Part shown: positions 49,010 through 57,433 of the stretch, in pieces
Numbering within the stretch: position 1 is the stretch's first letter
Layout: each line of letters opens with the position of its first letter
Source of the DNA: Streptomyces pyxinae
GTDB lineage: Bacteria > Actinomycetota > Actinomycetes > Streptomycetales > Streptomycetaceae
Assembly (NCBI RefSeq): GCF_024756275.1
Contig: NZ_JANUGQ010000021.1
Location: 61,079 to 125,078 of the forward strand
Length of the DNA stretch: 64,000 bases
Direction of reading: 5' to 3'
Notes under the pieces: model-generated
Told to the model about the DNA's origin: nothing
The model's database searches: none
What the model saw: the letters and a program-made list of their open reading frames with translations, nothing else
Translations under genes and position numbers: made by a program

Positions 49010-49388
49010 GCATCCGGATAACCCTCCGGTGGGGTGCCGTGCGCCCGACGGCGACAAGTCGACGACAAGAAACGTGGGTCAGGATGCGAGTCAGGGGGAC
49101 TTGACCATGAGTGACGGTTTCCGGGGGGACAGTCTGGTGCGCACGGCCTCGCAGGCACCGAGCGGACGTACGGGTGTTCGACGGCCGGCCGGAGTGCGCG
49201 CCATATGAGACACGGGGATCGGCAGCGGCCCGCCCGGCCTTCCGTCGCGGCCTCCGCTCACCGGTTTTCCGTGCACCGCCCCTGATTTTCGGCCCGTTGC
49301 TTTCATTCCATTTTGCCGAAAGCGTGCCTTTCTTGCCTCGTCATACCACATGGTTCGACCGCCGGAACTTCGTAAAGGTGGACGCTCG
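49010..49388. promoter_or_regulatory. Upstream region of the first SARP gene
   Basis: 379 bp, notably AT-richer from 49260 to 49380 (TTTTCGGCCCGTTGCTTTC, TTCCATTTTGCCG), as expected of a regulated promoter. AAAGGTGG lies 8 nt before the SARP ATG. No copy of the GTCTCAG repeat element was found here. Confidence 0.5.
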
Positions 49389-50150
49389 ATGAAAGTAGAC
49401 GTTCTCGGACCCCTGGAGGTCAGTGATGACGGCGTGCCCGTCAGAATTCCGGGGGAGAAGCTGAGGGCCATCGTCGCCGTCCTCGCCCTTTCGCCGGGGC
49501 GCCCGGTCTCCAGGAACGACCTGATCGACGAATTGTGGGGCGAGGAGCCGCCCCGCAACGCCGAGAACTCACTGCACGGCCATATCGCACGGCTTCGCCG
49601 GGTGCTCGCGACCCGCAGCGGAAAGCCCGATCTGCGGGAGATCATCGAGACCTCCCCCTCCGGATACGCGCTGACCTCCACCGGCATCGAGGTCGACGCC
49701 GCCCGTTTCGAAGAGCTCGTCCGGCGCGCCGACCTGCTCGGAGACGGAGCACTGGAGGAGGCCGCGGCGCTGCTCACCGAGGCGACCGGACTCTGGCGCG
49801 GTCCGGCGCTCGTCGACACCGGGCAGGGGGCCATCTGCCGGATGGCCTACACCCGGCTCCAGCAGACCCGGATAACCGCCTGCGAGAAATTATTCGATGT
49901 CCGGCTGAAGCTGAATCAGCACCGCTCGCTCATTTCCGATCTGGAGCAGATGCACGCCATGCATCCCTTCCACGAGCGGTTCTGTGCCCAGCTCATCACC
50001 GCCCTCTGCCGCTCCGGCCGGCAGGCGGACGCGCTGGACGCCTACAGCCAGATGTGCGAGCGTCTGTCGCACAGCCTGGGACTGGATCCGGGTCGCGAAC
50101 TGCAGAGCAAGTTCTACGGAATATTGCGCCAGGACCCGGCGCTTCTCTGA
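49389..50150 (+). CDS. SARP family cluster activator (TTA-containing)
   Basis: 253 residues, the compact DnrI/ActII-ORF4 size. The N-terminal OmpR-like winged helix (VDVLGPLEV, PGRPVSRNDLIDELWGEEPP, NSLHGHIARLRRVL) is followed by the BTAD helical domain (ALLTEATGLWRGPALVD; MHPFHERFCAQLITALCRSG). SARPs bind tandem heptamers near -10 of target promoters; the paired elements at 28963 and 38123 are obvious candidates. A TTA leucine codon at 49890-49892 makes translation dependent on the bldA tRNA, linking it to development. Confidence 0.92.
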   Translation: MKVDVLGPLEVSDDGVPVRIPGEKLRAIVAVLALSPGRPVSRNDLIDELWGEEPPRNAENSLHGHIARLRRVLATRSGKPDLREIIETSPSGYALTSTGIEVDAARFEELVRRADLLGDGALEEAAALLTEATGLWRGPALVDTGQGAICRMAYTRLQQTRITACEKLFDVRLKLNQHRSLISDLEQMHAMHPFHERFCAQLITALCRSGRQADALDAYSQMCERLSHSLGLDPGRELQSKFYGILRQDPALL

Positions 50151-50469
50151 GCCGCGGCGAAGCGCGCGCGGCCCGCGCCCGGCGTCCGCGCGGGCCGCAT
50201 TCGGGGAACCTGATCCAGCCTGATCGGGGCGTGTACCATTCGGGCGGCCGATCAGGACCGGCCACGGCCTCCGCCGGCTGTTCGCCCCCGGAGCCCCCGT
50301 GTACGCCGCGTTCCCGCTCTCCTCCCATCCCGCCTTCCCCGCCCTTTCCGTCCCTGCCGCCTGCCGTCCCCCTCCGGCACCGCACGATCCGTCCCTGCCA
50401 GGTCCACTCGGGACCGTACGCGTCATGAGGTACGAGCCACGGGTGCCGAGAACGAAACTGAATGCGCCG
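50151..50469. promoter_or_regulatory. Region between the two SARP genes
   Basis: 319 bp with no supported gene; composition drops in GC just before 50470 (GAACGAAACTGAATGCG). It should hold the second SARP's promoter or an alternative upstream start (ATG at 50425, in frame but without ribosome site). Confidence 0.4.
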
Positions 50470-51324
50470 ATGAACTTGTTATCCGTGCAGGGCGAGCGGA
50501 CCGCACCAACGCCTCCGCTGGAATTCGGGCTGCTGGGACCCCTGGTGGCGCGCTCCGGGGACGAGGTCCTGGACATCGGCCCCCCGAAGCGCCGTGTGCT
50601 GCTCATCCGGCTGCTGCTGGAGCGCGGGCACGCCATACCGCTGGAGTCGCTCTGCGACGATCTGTGGCCCGGCCGTCCGCCCAGGGGCGCCGTCTCCTCG
50701 GTGCACGCCCACATCAGCAGGCTGCGCGACGCGCTGGAGCCCCAGCGGGCCCGGCGCGGAAAGGCGGGCGTGCTGGTGCGGGAGCCCATGGGGTACGCCC
50801 TGCGGGTGCCCCCCGAGGCCCAGGACGCCGTGGGGTTCGAACGGGCCCTGGGGCGCGCCCGGCGGCTGCTCGGCGAGGGGCGTGTCGGTGCGGCGCGCCA
50901 GGAGATCGACACGGCGCTGGGCCTCTGGCGGGGCGCGGCGCTGGCCGATGCCGTGGACCATCCCTTCGCCGCCCAGGAGATCACCCGGCTCGAAGAAGCC
51001 CGCCTGTTGGGACGGGAGTTGCGGGTGACCATCCTGGTGCACGAGGGCAACCTGGAGGAGGCGGTGCTGTCCGCCGAGGAGCTGACCGCTCGCAACCCGC
51101 TCCGGGAGGTGACCTGGGAGCTGCTGATGCACGCGCTCTATCTGTCGGGCCGGCCGGCCGAGGCGCTCCAGCGGTACGCGAAGCTGCGCGGGCTGCTCTC
51201 GGAGGAACTCGGCATGGACCCCGGCCCCCGGCTGCGCCGGCTCCAGACCGCGATCCTGCGGCAGGACGACAGCCGGCTCTCCGTCCTGGGCGCCCCCGTG
51301 CCGCAGGCCCCGGCGAGCGGCTGA
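50470..51324 (+). CDS. Second SARP family regulator (TTA-containing)
   Basis: 284 residues from the ATG at 50470. It has the SARP winged helix (FGLLGPLVARSG, PLESLCDDLWPGRPP, VHAHISRLRDAL) and BTAD domain (IDTALGLWRGAALADAV; NPLREVTWELLMHALYLSG). The fourth codon, 50479-50481, is TTA, so expression again depends on bldA. Two adjacent TTA-bearing SARPs may act in series or on separate halves of the cluster. If translation begins at 50425 the TTA codon remains in the message. Confidence 0.88.
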   Translation: MNLLSVQGERTAPTPPLEFGLLGPLVARSGDEVLDIGPPKRRVLLIRLLLERGHAIPLESLCDDLWPGRPPRGAVSSVHAHISRLRDALEPQRARRGKAGVLVREPMGYALRVPPEAQDAVGFERALGRARRLLGEGRVGAARQEIDTALGLWRGAALADAVDHPFAAQEITRLEEARLLGRELRVTILVHEGNLEEAVLSAEELTARNPLREVTWELLMHALYLSGRPAEALQRYAKLRGLLSEELGMDPGPRLRRLQTAILRQDDSRLSVLGAPVPQAPASG

Positions 51325-51425
51325 ACCGGGGGCCTCTCCAGGGGGCACACGGGGACGGGGCGCGGGGGTACGGGCCCGGGGGTACGGGTGCGGGGAGACG
51401 GGGCGCGGGGGTACGGGTGCGGGGC

Positions 51426-51456
51426 GGGCCCGTCCGGACGCCTCCCGGACGGGCCC
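51426..51456. terminator. 12-bp hairpin between convergent SARP and LPMO genes
   Basis: GGGCCCGTCCGG (51426-51437) pairs perfectly with 51445-51456 across a 7-nt loop. Just before it, 51355-51424 carries several GGGGGTACGGG repeats. The hairpin would serve both genes. Confidence 0.85.
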
Positions 51457-51517
51457 ACCCCGTACCCCTGTTCCTGTGGTTCCTGCCGATGTACCTGCCG
51501 ACCGCCGCCGGTTGGTG

Positions 51518-52669
51518 TCAGCGGCCGTCGCGCCCCGCCGCGCCGGCCCGGCGGCGGGTGGACGCGAAGAGCACCGCGGCCCCGGTCGCCAGCACGGCCG
51601 CGCCGCCCACCGCGAGGTACGGCGTGGTGGAGTCGCCGCCGGTCTGGGCGAGATTCTCGGTGGCGGGGGCGGTGGCGGGGGCGGCCACCGGCTCGGCGGC
51701 GCCCTGCGGCTGCGGGGCGTTGCCGCCGTCCCCGGCCAGGGACTGCCCGGCCGCCGTCTTCGCCGGGTCCCCGGCACCCTGGGCTGCCTGTGCCTCCTGG
51801 CCCGCCGGGGACTCCGCCGCCTTGAGCTCGCCCGCCTTCTCGCCTGTCTCCTCGCCCGCGTTCTTGGCCGGTGCCGGAGCGGCGGCCGGGGCCTGGTGCT
51901 GCCCGTGGGCGGAACCGTGCGCGGAGGCGTCGCCGCCGTGCCCGCCGTGGTCCACGGTGGAGTGCTCGGTGCCCGCCTCGATCTGCCGGTCGGACGGGGC
52001 CGCGGCGGCCGGAGCGCCCGGCTTGGCCCCGCCCTTGCCGCCGAACACCACGTCGGAGCAGGTGTAGAACGCCTCCGGCGAGTCCGAGCGCTGCCAGATC
52101 GAGTAGACCAGGTGGCGGCCGGAGCGCGCGGGCACGGTGCCGTCGAAGACGTACTCCCCGCCGACCAGCTTCGGGTTGGTGACCTTGACGAACGGCTTGG
52201 CCTCCAGATCGGACCACTTCAGCGGCTTCGAGGGGTCGTAACCGGCCTTGGTGAGGTACAGCTCGAAGGTGCCCTTGTGCGGGGCGGTCGCCTTGTAGTG
52301 GAAGGTGTGCTTCCCGGCCGTGAGCGAGGACGACGGCCAGTCCGTGCGCGGCAGGTCCAGCCCCCGGTACTTGGCCCGGTTGGCGCTGCACAGCTTGCCG
52401 TCCGGGATGATCCGCCGGTGGTTGCCGGCCGCGTCGCCGATGTTGACCTCGTTCCAGTCGTAGAGCGGCTGCGTCCCGCCCGCCGCCACCAGCGCCTTGC
52501 ACGCCGCCGACCTCGGGTGCTCGGGGCCCTCCGCGAAGCAGGCGGACACCCGGCTGACCGGGTCGGTCATGGAACCGTGCGCGACGGCGGGCGTGGCGGT
52601 GAGCCCGGCCAGCGCCAGCGGCCCCACGGCGAGGAAGGCGGCGGTGGCGGCCGTGCGGCGAGCGGTCAT
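51518..52669 (-). CDS. AA10 lytic polysaccharide monooxygenase, sortase-anchored
   Basis: 383 residues; ATG at 52669 with AAGGAG upstream. The signal peptide ends AVA, so the mature protein begins with His (HGSMTDPVSR), the first copper ligand of the histidine brace. The AA10 domain follows (SACFAEGPEHPRSAACKAL, PDGKLCSANRAKYRGLD, YSIWQRSDSPEAFYTCSDV). A ~130-residue Ala/Pro/Glu/His linker leads to a sortase-E type LAQTG motif, a hydrophobic helix and RRR at the end. It should cleave chitin or cellulose oxidatively while fixed to the wall, unlike the usual freely secreted forms. Confidence 0.93.
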   Translation of the reverse strand: MTARRTAATAAFLAVGPLALAGLTATPAVAHGSMTDPVSRVSACFAEGPEHPRSAACKALVAAGGTQPLYDWNEVNIGDAAGNHRRIIPDGKLCSANRAKYRGLDLPRTDWPSSSLTAGKHTFHYKATAPHKGTFELYLTKAGYDPSKPLKWSDLEAKPFVKVTNPKLVGGEYVFDGTVPARSGRHLVYSIWQRSDSPEAFYTCSDVVFGGKGGAKPGAPAAAAPSDRQIEAGTEHSTVDHGGHGGDASAHGSAHGQHQAPAAAPAPAKNAGEETGEKAGELKAAESPAGQEAQAAQGAGDPAKTAAGQSLAGDGGNAPQPQGAAEPVAAPATAPATENLAQTGGDSTTPYLAVGGAAVLATGAAVLFASTRRRAGAAGRDGR

Positions 52670-53060
52670 GTGGGGGTCTCCTTCGAGCGGTGCCGACGAC
52701 GGGCGCGGCGCGAACCGCGGCCGCCGGACGGGCGAAACGTACGGTGGGGCCGGAGGCACTGGGGGAACCGTCCGGCCCCCGGGGCCGACCGCACGGCGGC
52801 GCGGCCCCCCGTGGGCTGCGGCACCGACGCGCCGGAACCGGCCCCGGCGCAAGCAAGTTAGCCCGTCCGGACCGCCAAAACGCCTGCTAGGAGCCGTGGT
52901 TGGCGATCTTTATGGTGCTCTTAAGGGACCGCTAAGCGCCGCATCGGAAACGGCCCCGGCGGGCCGGTGCGGGCCCGAGCACGCGGCCCCCGCAGACGGT
53001 CACCGTCCCGTACGCCTTCCGGCGGTCACCGTCCCGTACGTCCTCCGGCGGTCACCGCCC
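52670..53060. repeat. Gap with LPMO promoter and a 26-bp tandem repeat
   Basis: No gene is supported in 52670-53051. An AT-richer patch at 52850-52940 probably contains the LPMO promoter. From 52998 a 26-bp unit beginning GGTCACCGTCCCGTACG occurs twice (52998, 53024) with a third partial copy at 53050 running into the stop of the TetR gene. Confidence 0.7.
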
Positions 53061-53714
53061 GGGCGTGGCACGGTCCCGGGTGGCGGAGGTGGCCGGGGCC
53101 TCCGGCGGCCGGGCGCCCCGCTCCCAGAGGGCGGTCAGCTGGTGGTGCAGCACCTCCCGGGCCTCCGGCGCGGTGAGATGGCCGACCAGGACCTGGGCGG
53201 TCAGCCCGTCCGCCAGTGCCAGCAGGGCCCGGGCCTCCCGCTCCGGCCCCGGTGCCCCGTCGGCGCCGTCGCCCGCCCCCGTGGCCTCCGCGACCAGGGC
53301 GGTGAGGACGCGGTGCAGGGCGGCGTAGTCGGCGCGCAGCACCTCCGCGAGGGCGGGTGCGACGGCCGCCTGTGCGACGAAGGCCAGCCAGACCCGCGCC
53401 TCCGCCCGCCGCTCCGCGCCGAGCAACGCCACCTCGGTGACGACATGGCCGAGCCGGGAGCGGGCCGACTGGGCGGGGCTCGCGGCGATCTGGGCCCGGA
53501 CCCGATCGGCCACCCGGGCGCCCACGTACCGGAGGGCGAAGACCAGCATCTCGTCCTTGGTGCGGAAGCACCGCTGCACCGCGCCCATGGAGAGCCCCGC
53601 CCGGTCCGCCACATCGCGCAGCGTCACACCCTCCAGGCCGAGTTCGTCGGCCAGCCGGCAGACGGCCTCCGCGATCGTCCGGCGCCGCTCCTCCTGGTCC
53701 ACCTGTCTCGGCAC
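53052..53714 (-). CDS. TetR family transcriptional repressor
   Basis: 220 residues from a GTG with GAGGGG upstream. The helix-turn-helix is at residues 10-57 (IAEAVCRLADELGLEGVTL, then DVADRAGLSMGAVQRCFRTK). The remainder is the helical ligand domain. It is divergent from an amidase gene across a region with two mirror-image 16-bp sites, which it most likely binds. Confidence 0.88.
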   Translation of the reverse strand: MPRQVDQEERRRTIAEAVCRLADELGLEGVTLRDVADRAGLSMGAVQRCFRTKDEMLVFALRYVGARVADRVRAQIAASPAQSARSRLGHVVTEVALLGAERRAEARVWLAFVAQAAVAPALAEVLRADYAALHRVLTALVAEATGAGDGADGAPGPEREARALLALADGLTAQVLVGHLTAPEAREVLHHQLTALWERGARPPEAPATSATRDRATPGR

Positions 53715-53774
53715 GCCCGCCACCCCTCTCGTCCTCTTCGCCGTCCCCGTGTCACCGGCCACCCCCGAATATAC

Positions 53775-53824
53775 CGATGCGCTTGCATCGCTATCCCCGC
53801 TACAGTTCCGATGCAAGCGCATCG
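53775..53824. promoter_or_regulatory. Paired 16-bp TetR operators
   Basis: CGATGCGCTTGCATCG (53775-53790) and its exact reverse complement CGATGCAAGCGCATCG (53809-53824) lie 34 bp apart; each is itself a near palindrome with half-site CGATGC. They sit between the TetR start (53714) and the amidase start (53875), so both genes would be repressed together. Confidence 0.88.
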
Positions 53825-53874
53825 ATACGTGCGGGTCCGGAGAGCGGGCCGGGAGCGAAGGGAGCGGGGACGGG

Positions 53875-55290
53875 ATGACGGACACCCTGTGGCGACTGAC
53901 CGCCACGGAGCAGGCGGCGGCCGTGCGGAGCGGGGAGGTCTCCGCCGTGGAGCTGGTCGACAGCCACCTGGAGCGGATCGCGGAGGTCAACCCCCGGATC
54001 AACGCGGTCACTCAGCTCCTCGCCGAGCGCGCCCGCGCGGCAGCGGCCGGGACCGACCGGCGGCGGGCGGCGGGCGAGGACCCGGGGCCGCTGGCGGGAG
54101 TGCCGTTCACGGTGAAGGAGACCACCGCCGTCGAGGGGGTGCCCACCACCTTCGGCGTTCCGCGCTTCCGGGACCTGGTCGCCCCGGCCGACGCACCCCC
54201 GGTGGCCCGGCTCCGGGCGGCCGGTGCCGTTCCGATCGGGCACAGCAACATGCCGACCCTGGTGCTCGCCGGAATGCACACCCGCAGCGAGCTGTTCGGG
54301 GACACCGTCAACCCCTGGCACCCCGGCCGGACCCCCGGTGGCACCAGTGGCGGGGACGGGGCGGCGGTGGCCACCGGGATGGTCCCGCTCGGCCTCGGCA
54401 ACGACTCCGGGGGCTCGGTGCGGATCCCGGCCGCCTTCTGCGGGGTGGCCGGGCTGAAGCCGACCGCCGGCCGGTACCCCGCCGACCACCGCGCCTTCGG
54501 CCCCGACGACCCGGGCCCGGCGAGCCAGGCGCTGGTCACCGACGGCCCGCTGGCCCGGAGCGTGGCCGATCTGCGGCTGGCCCACGAGCTGTTGGCCGGG
54601 ACGGATCCGCGCGACCCCCGGGCGGTGCCGGTGCCGGTCCACGGGCCGCCGCTGCCGGGCCCGGTGCCGGTCGCCGTGGTGGCCGACCCCGGTGGGCACG
54701 GCGTCCACCCCACCGTCCGGGCCGCCGTCGAGACCGCGGCCGAGGCCCTGCGGGACGCCGGGTACGACGTGCGCGAGGTGGCCGACGTGCCCCGGCTCGA
54801 CGAGACGCTGGAGGCGTACCAGCTGCTCACCCTCACGGAGTTCGCCCCCACCTGGCCCCAGGTGCGCGGCCTCCTCGGGGCGGGTGGCGACCGGTACATC
54901 GCCATGGCCATGGAGCGCACCCGTCCGGCCGACGCCGCCGGTCTGGTCCGGCTGATGGGTACCTGGCTGGGTCTGCGGCGCTCCTGGGCCGAGTTCCTGG
55001 ACCGCCATCCGCTGCTGCTCGGCCCGGTGTTCACCGAACCGCCCGTCGAACCGGGCCTGGAGTCCCGGGACCGGGCCGGACACGAGCGCGTCACCTCCGC
55101 CATGCGGCTGTGCACCGCGACCAGTTTCGTGGGCGTGCCCGCCGTCGCCGTGCCGACCGGGACGGCCGACGGGCTGCCCTGCGGGGTACAGCTCGTCGGC
55201 CGCGCCTTCCGGGAGGACCTCTGCCTGGCGGCCGCCCAGGCGATCGAGGACCGCCTCGGCGTGCTCACCCCGCTCGATCCACGCGGCTGA
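53875..55290 (+). CDS. Amidase signature family hydrolase
   Basis: 471 residues from the ATG at 53875. The Ser-cisSer-Lys triad region is visible: Lys in LAGVPFTVKETTAVEG, the glycine-rich GGTSGGDGAAVATGMVPLG, and the nucleophile in NDSGGSVRIPAAFCGV. In most family members the segment reads GGSSGGSA, so the Thr and Asp here are unusual, but the cis-Ser in TSGG is kept. These enzymes hydrolyse amides, some releasing indole-acetamide or acyl amino acids. Control by the divergent TetR suggests an inducible catabolic or detoxifying role. Confidence 0.88.
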   Translation: MTDTLWRLTATEQAAAVRSGEVSAVELVDSHLERIAEVNPRINAVTQLLAERARAAAAGTDRRRAAGEDPGPLAGVPFTVKETTAVEGVPTTFGVPRFRDLVAPADAPPVARLRAAGAVPIGHSNMPTLVLAGMHTRSELFGDTVNPWHPGRTPGGTSGGDGAAVATGMVPLGLGNDSGGSVRIPAAFCGVAGLKPTAGRYPADHRAFGPDDPGPASQALVTDGPLARSVADLRLAHELLAGTDPRDPRAVPVPVHGPPLPGPVPVAVVADPGGHGVHPTVRAAVETAAEALRDAGYDVREVADVPRLDETLEAYQLLTLTEFAPTWPQVRGLLGAGGDRYIAMAMERTRPADAAGLVRLMGTWLGLRRSWAEFLDRHPLLLGPVFTEPPVEPGLESRDRAGHERVTSAMRLCTATSFVGVPAVAVPTGTADGLPCGVQLVGRAFREDLCLAAAQAIEDRLGVLTPLDPRG

Positions 55291-55343
55291 CCGGGGCCGG
55301 ACCGGGTGATCCACCGCGGGCGCCGGCGCGTACCGTCACCGGC

Positions 55344-55796
55344 ATGGAACCCGACTCGCCCCGCCCCGCCACCCCGGCCGACGTCCCGGCCGTCCGGGCC
55401 GTCACCGATGCCGCCTACCGGCACTACATCGACCGCATCGGGGTCGTCCCCGCGCCCATGGAGGCGGACCACGCGGCCGATGTCGCGGCCGGCCGGGTGT
55501 TCGTGACCGGCGAGCGGGAGATCCGGGGCGTCATCGTGCTGGTGCCACATCCGGACCACCTGTTCCTGGAGTCGGTCGCGGTCCACCCCGACCAGCACGG
55601 CACCGGCCTGGGGCGGCGGCTGCTCGCCTTCGCCGAGGAGTACGCGACCGGCCTCGGGCTCCCCGAGATCCGGCTCTACACCAACGCCCTGATGTGGGAG
55701 AACCAGCGGCTCTACTCCCGGTACGGCTATGAACTGGTGGAGCGCCGGGTGGACGGCCCGTACGACCGCTTCCACTACCGCAAACGGCTCGGCTGA
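55344..55796 (+). CDS. GNAT family N-acetyltransferase
   Basis: 150 residues. The acetyl-CoA loop is VHPDQHGTGLGRRLLAFAEE (Q/R-x-x-G-x-G/A pattern), with beta-strand LFLESVAV before it and the terminal YSRYGYELVERR. It is a standalone small-molecule or protein acetyltransferase; the substrate is unknown. It follows the amidase at 53 bp and may be co-transcribed. Confidence 0.88.
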   Translation: MEPDSPRPATPADVPAVRAVTDAAYRHYIDRIGVVPAPMEADHAADVAAGRVFVTGEREIRGVIVLVPHPDHLFLESVAVHPDQHGTGLGRRLLAFAEEYATGLGLPEIRLYTNALMWENQRLYSRYGYELVERRVDGPYDRFHYRKRLG

Positions 55797-55831
55797 GGCG
55801 CCCGGTTCGCCGCTCGCAGCTCGCCGGCCCA

Positions 55832-56368
55832 ATGGGTCTCCGTCCCTCAGTGGGTTGCCACCCACCACCGCAGCACCGGGGCGAGTGGTGGCCGGAGCGC
55901 CCGGAGGCGTTCGACGCGGTGCTGGCCCTCGCGACCGACGCCGCCGCACCCGGGCGTCCCGCCGCCCTGTGGACCCTGGCCGACCACTGGTCCGGCACCC
56001 CGGGGGTGCTGGACACCGTCCTGACGGCCGCCACCGATACCGACCCCGCAGTGCGCCGGGCGGCGTTCCGCGCCCTGGTAGTCCGCTACCCGGAGCGGGC
56101 CTGGCCCCTGGTGCGGGACGGGGCCACCGCCGACCCCTCCGACGAGGAGCGGGCCTCTCTGGTGCGGCTGGTCGCCCTGGTCTGGCCCGCCGAGGCCGGT
56201 GCCGAGGGGATTCTGGCCGACCGGGCCGTCGAGGATCCCGCCGAGTCGGTCCGGGCGGCGGCCGCTCATGGTCGGGAGCTTCTCCGCACCGGCACCGAGC
56301 CGCTCGCCACGGCCGTACCACCGCCTGGCCGCGTCCCGGACGGGCGGCGGGGCAGAATCTCTCCGTGA
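55832..56368 (+). CDS. HEAT-like repeat protein, possibly 5'-truncated
   Basis: 178 residues if begun at the ATG at 55832, which has no clear ribosome site; the first ~20 residues do not look like the family. The middle shows two or three helical repeats with a HEAT rhythm (PAVRRAAFRALVVRYPERAWPLV; PAESVRAAAAHGREL). The frame ends in GTGA shared with the next gene's start, which supports genuine translation of the 3' part. It may be the remnant of a longer HEAT protein. Confidence 0.5.
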   Translation: MGLRPSVGCHPPPQHRGEWWPERPEAFDAVLALATDAAAPGRPAALWTLADHWSGTPGVLDTVLTAATDTDPAVRRAAFRALVVRYPERAWPLVRDGATADPSDEERASLVRLVALVWPAEAGAEGILADRAVEDPAESVRAAAAHGRELLRTGTEPLATAVPPPGRVPDGRRGRISP

Positions 56369-56742
56369 CCTTGAACATCGTCATCGACCCGGGCGCGCCG
56401 GCCGCGCCGTACGAACAACTGCGGGCCCAGATCGCGGAGCAGGCGCGGTCCGGAGGGCTGCCGGTGGGATACCGGCTGCCGCCGGTCCGGGCGCTGGCGG
56501 AGGAACTGGGCCTCGCCGCCAACACGGTGGCCAAGGCGTACCGGGCGCTGGAGGCGGACGGGGTGGTGGAGACCCGGGGCCGGGCCGGCACCTTCGTGGC
56601 CGCGGCCGGGGACGCCGCCGCCCGCCGGGCCGCCGCCGCGGCCGTCGCGTACGCCACCGAGGCGCGCCGGCTGGGTCTCGGCCGGGCCGCCGCCCTGGCC
56701 GCCGTCGAGGACGCGCTGCGGGTGGCCTACCCGGACGAGTGA
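56365..56742 (+). CDS. Small GntR regulator (YtrA type)
   Basis: 125 residues starting at GTG overlapping the preceding stop. The GntR winged helix is clear: PYEQLRAQIAEQARSGGLPV, then YRLPPVRALAEELGLAANTV and AKAYRALEADGVVETRGRAG. The C-terminal ~45-residue helical tail is of the short YtrA class, which usually controls an adjacent ABC transporter; none is present here. Probably coupled to the HEAT-like gene. Confidence 0.85.
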   Translation: MTLNIVIDPGAPAAPYEQLRAQIAEQARSGGLPVGYRLPPVRALAEELGLAANTVAKAYRALEADGVVETRGRAGTFVAAAGDAAARRAAAAAVAYATEARRLGLGRAAALAAVEDALRVAYPDE

Positions 56743-57433
56743 CCCCGAGGGGCGGCGAACCGCCCCCGGAGGGTGGGGATAAGGGGCCGGACCGACCGCG
56801 CAGGGGGCAGAAGAGGTCGGTCCGGCCGGCCACGGCGCCGGTCGTCCGGCGGCGCACATCCGCGCGGACCCGATCGTGGCGGGAGCCGGCGCGGGCCCGT
56901 GGAGGGTCGTGAGGCACGCACGGAGCGCCGGTGCTCCGGTCCGAAGCCTCACCCGCGCCAGGGCCCCATTCCCAGCGGGTGGCGCGAAGAATGTCATAAA
57001 CACCGGGGGCTTTGACCGGCTTTTGAGTGCTGTCCCAGGAGCCCGGGACACTCGGCCCGCGCGGGCCCACCGGATCCAACTCCGGGTCCAATCCCTGGTG
57101 ATCAGGGGGTCGGTGGGTGCGTGAGGGGGAGCGGAGGAGCAGGATCCGCTGTCATGATCGGTGCGGTGGACACGGTGTGCGCGCGACCCCGTGCGTCAGT
57201 TCCAAAACAGCCGCAAACCGACCTGTCGGTCCTGCTCTTGTGCGGATACAGTCGCACACTGTGCAGGCGTTCCTGTGCGGTCCGTCACGTTGCCCCCGGG
57301 TCCATCGCCCGCCCTCCGGGTCCGCCCTCCGGAGGCGACACCCGGCCGGGCTCCGTGGGTCCGGCCGGCGCAGGCGCCGTGCACGGTGCTCGCGCACACC
57401 ACCGTTCGTCCGTCGTCCCTCCGGAGCCCTTCG
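56743..57433. other. Long intergenic region without a supported gene
   Basis: About 690 bp. Frames across it are Arg/Pro/Gly-rich and typical of non-coding GC-rich DNA. A lower-GC patch near 56985-57040 could be a promoter. The right part, from 57200, carries the palindrome listed next and the control region of the TetR gene. Confidence 0.4.
57217..57230. promoter_or_regulatory. Candidate operator of the butyrolactone-receptor-like regulator
   Basis: ACCGACCTGTCGGT is a palindrome apart from its two centre bases, within an AT-richer segment (CAAAACAGCCGCAAACC precedes it). Half-sites resembling AACCG are typical of autoregulatory elements of ScbR/ArpA proteins. It lies 204 bp before the regulator's start. 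Confidence 0.5.

Noticed and set aside
56743..57120. Small plus-strand frames between the GntR and TetR genes
   Set aside because: Arg/Pro/Gly-rich products, no ribosome sites, no conservation signal visible.
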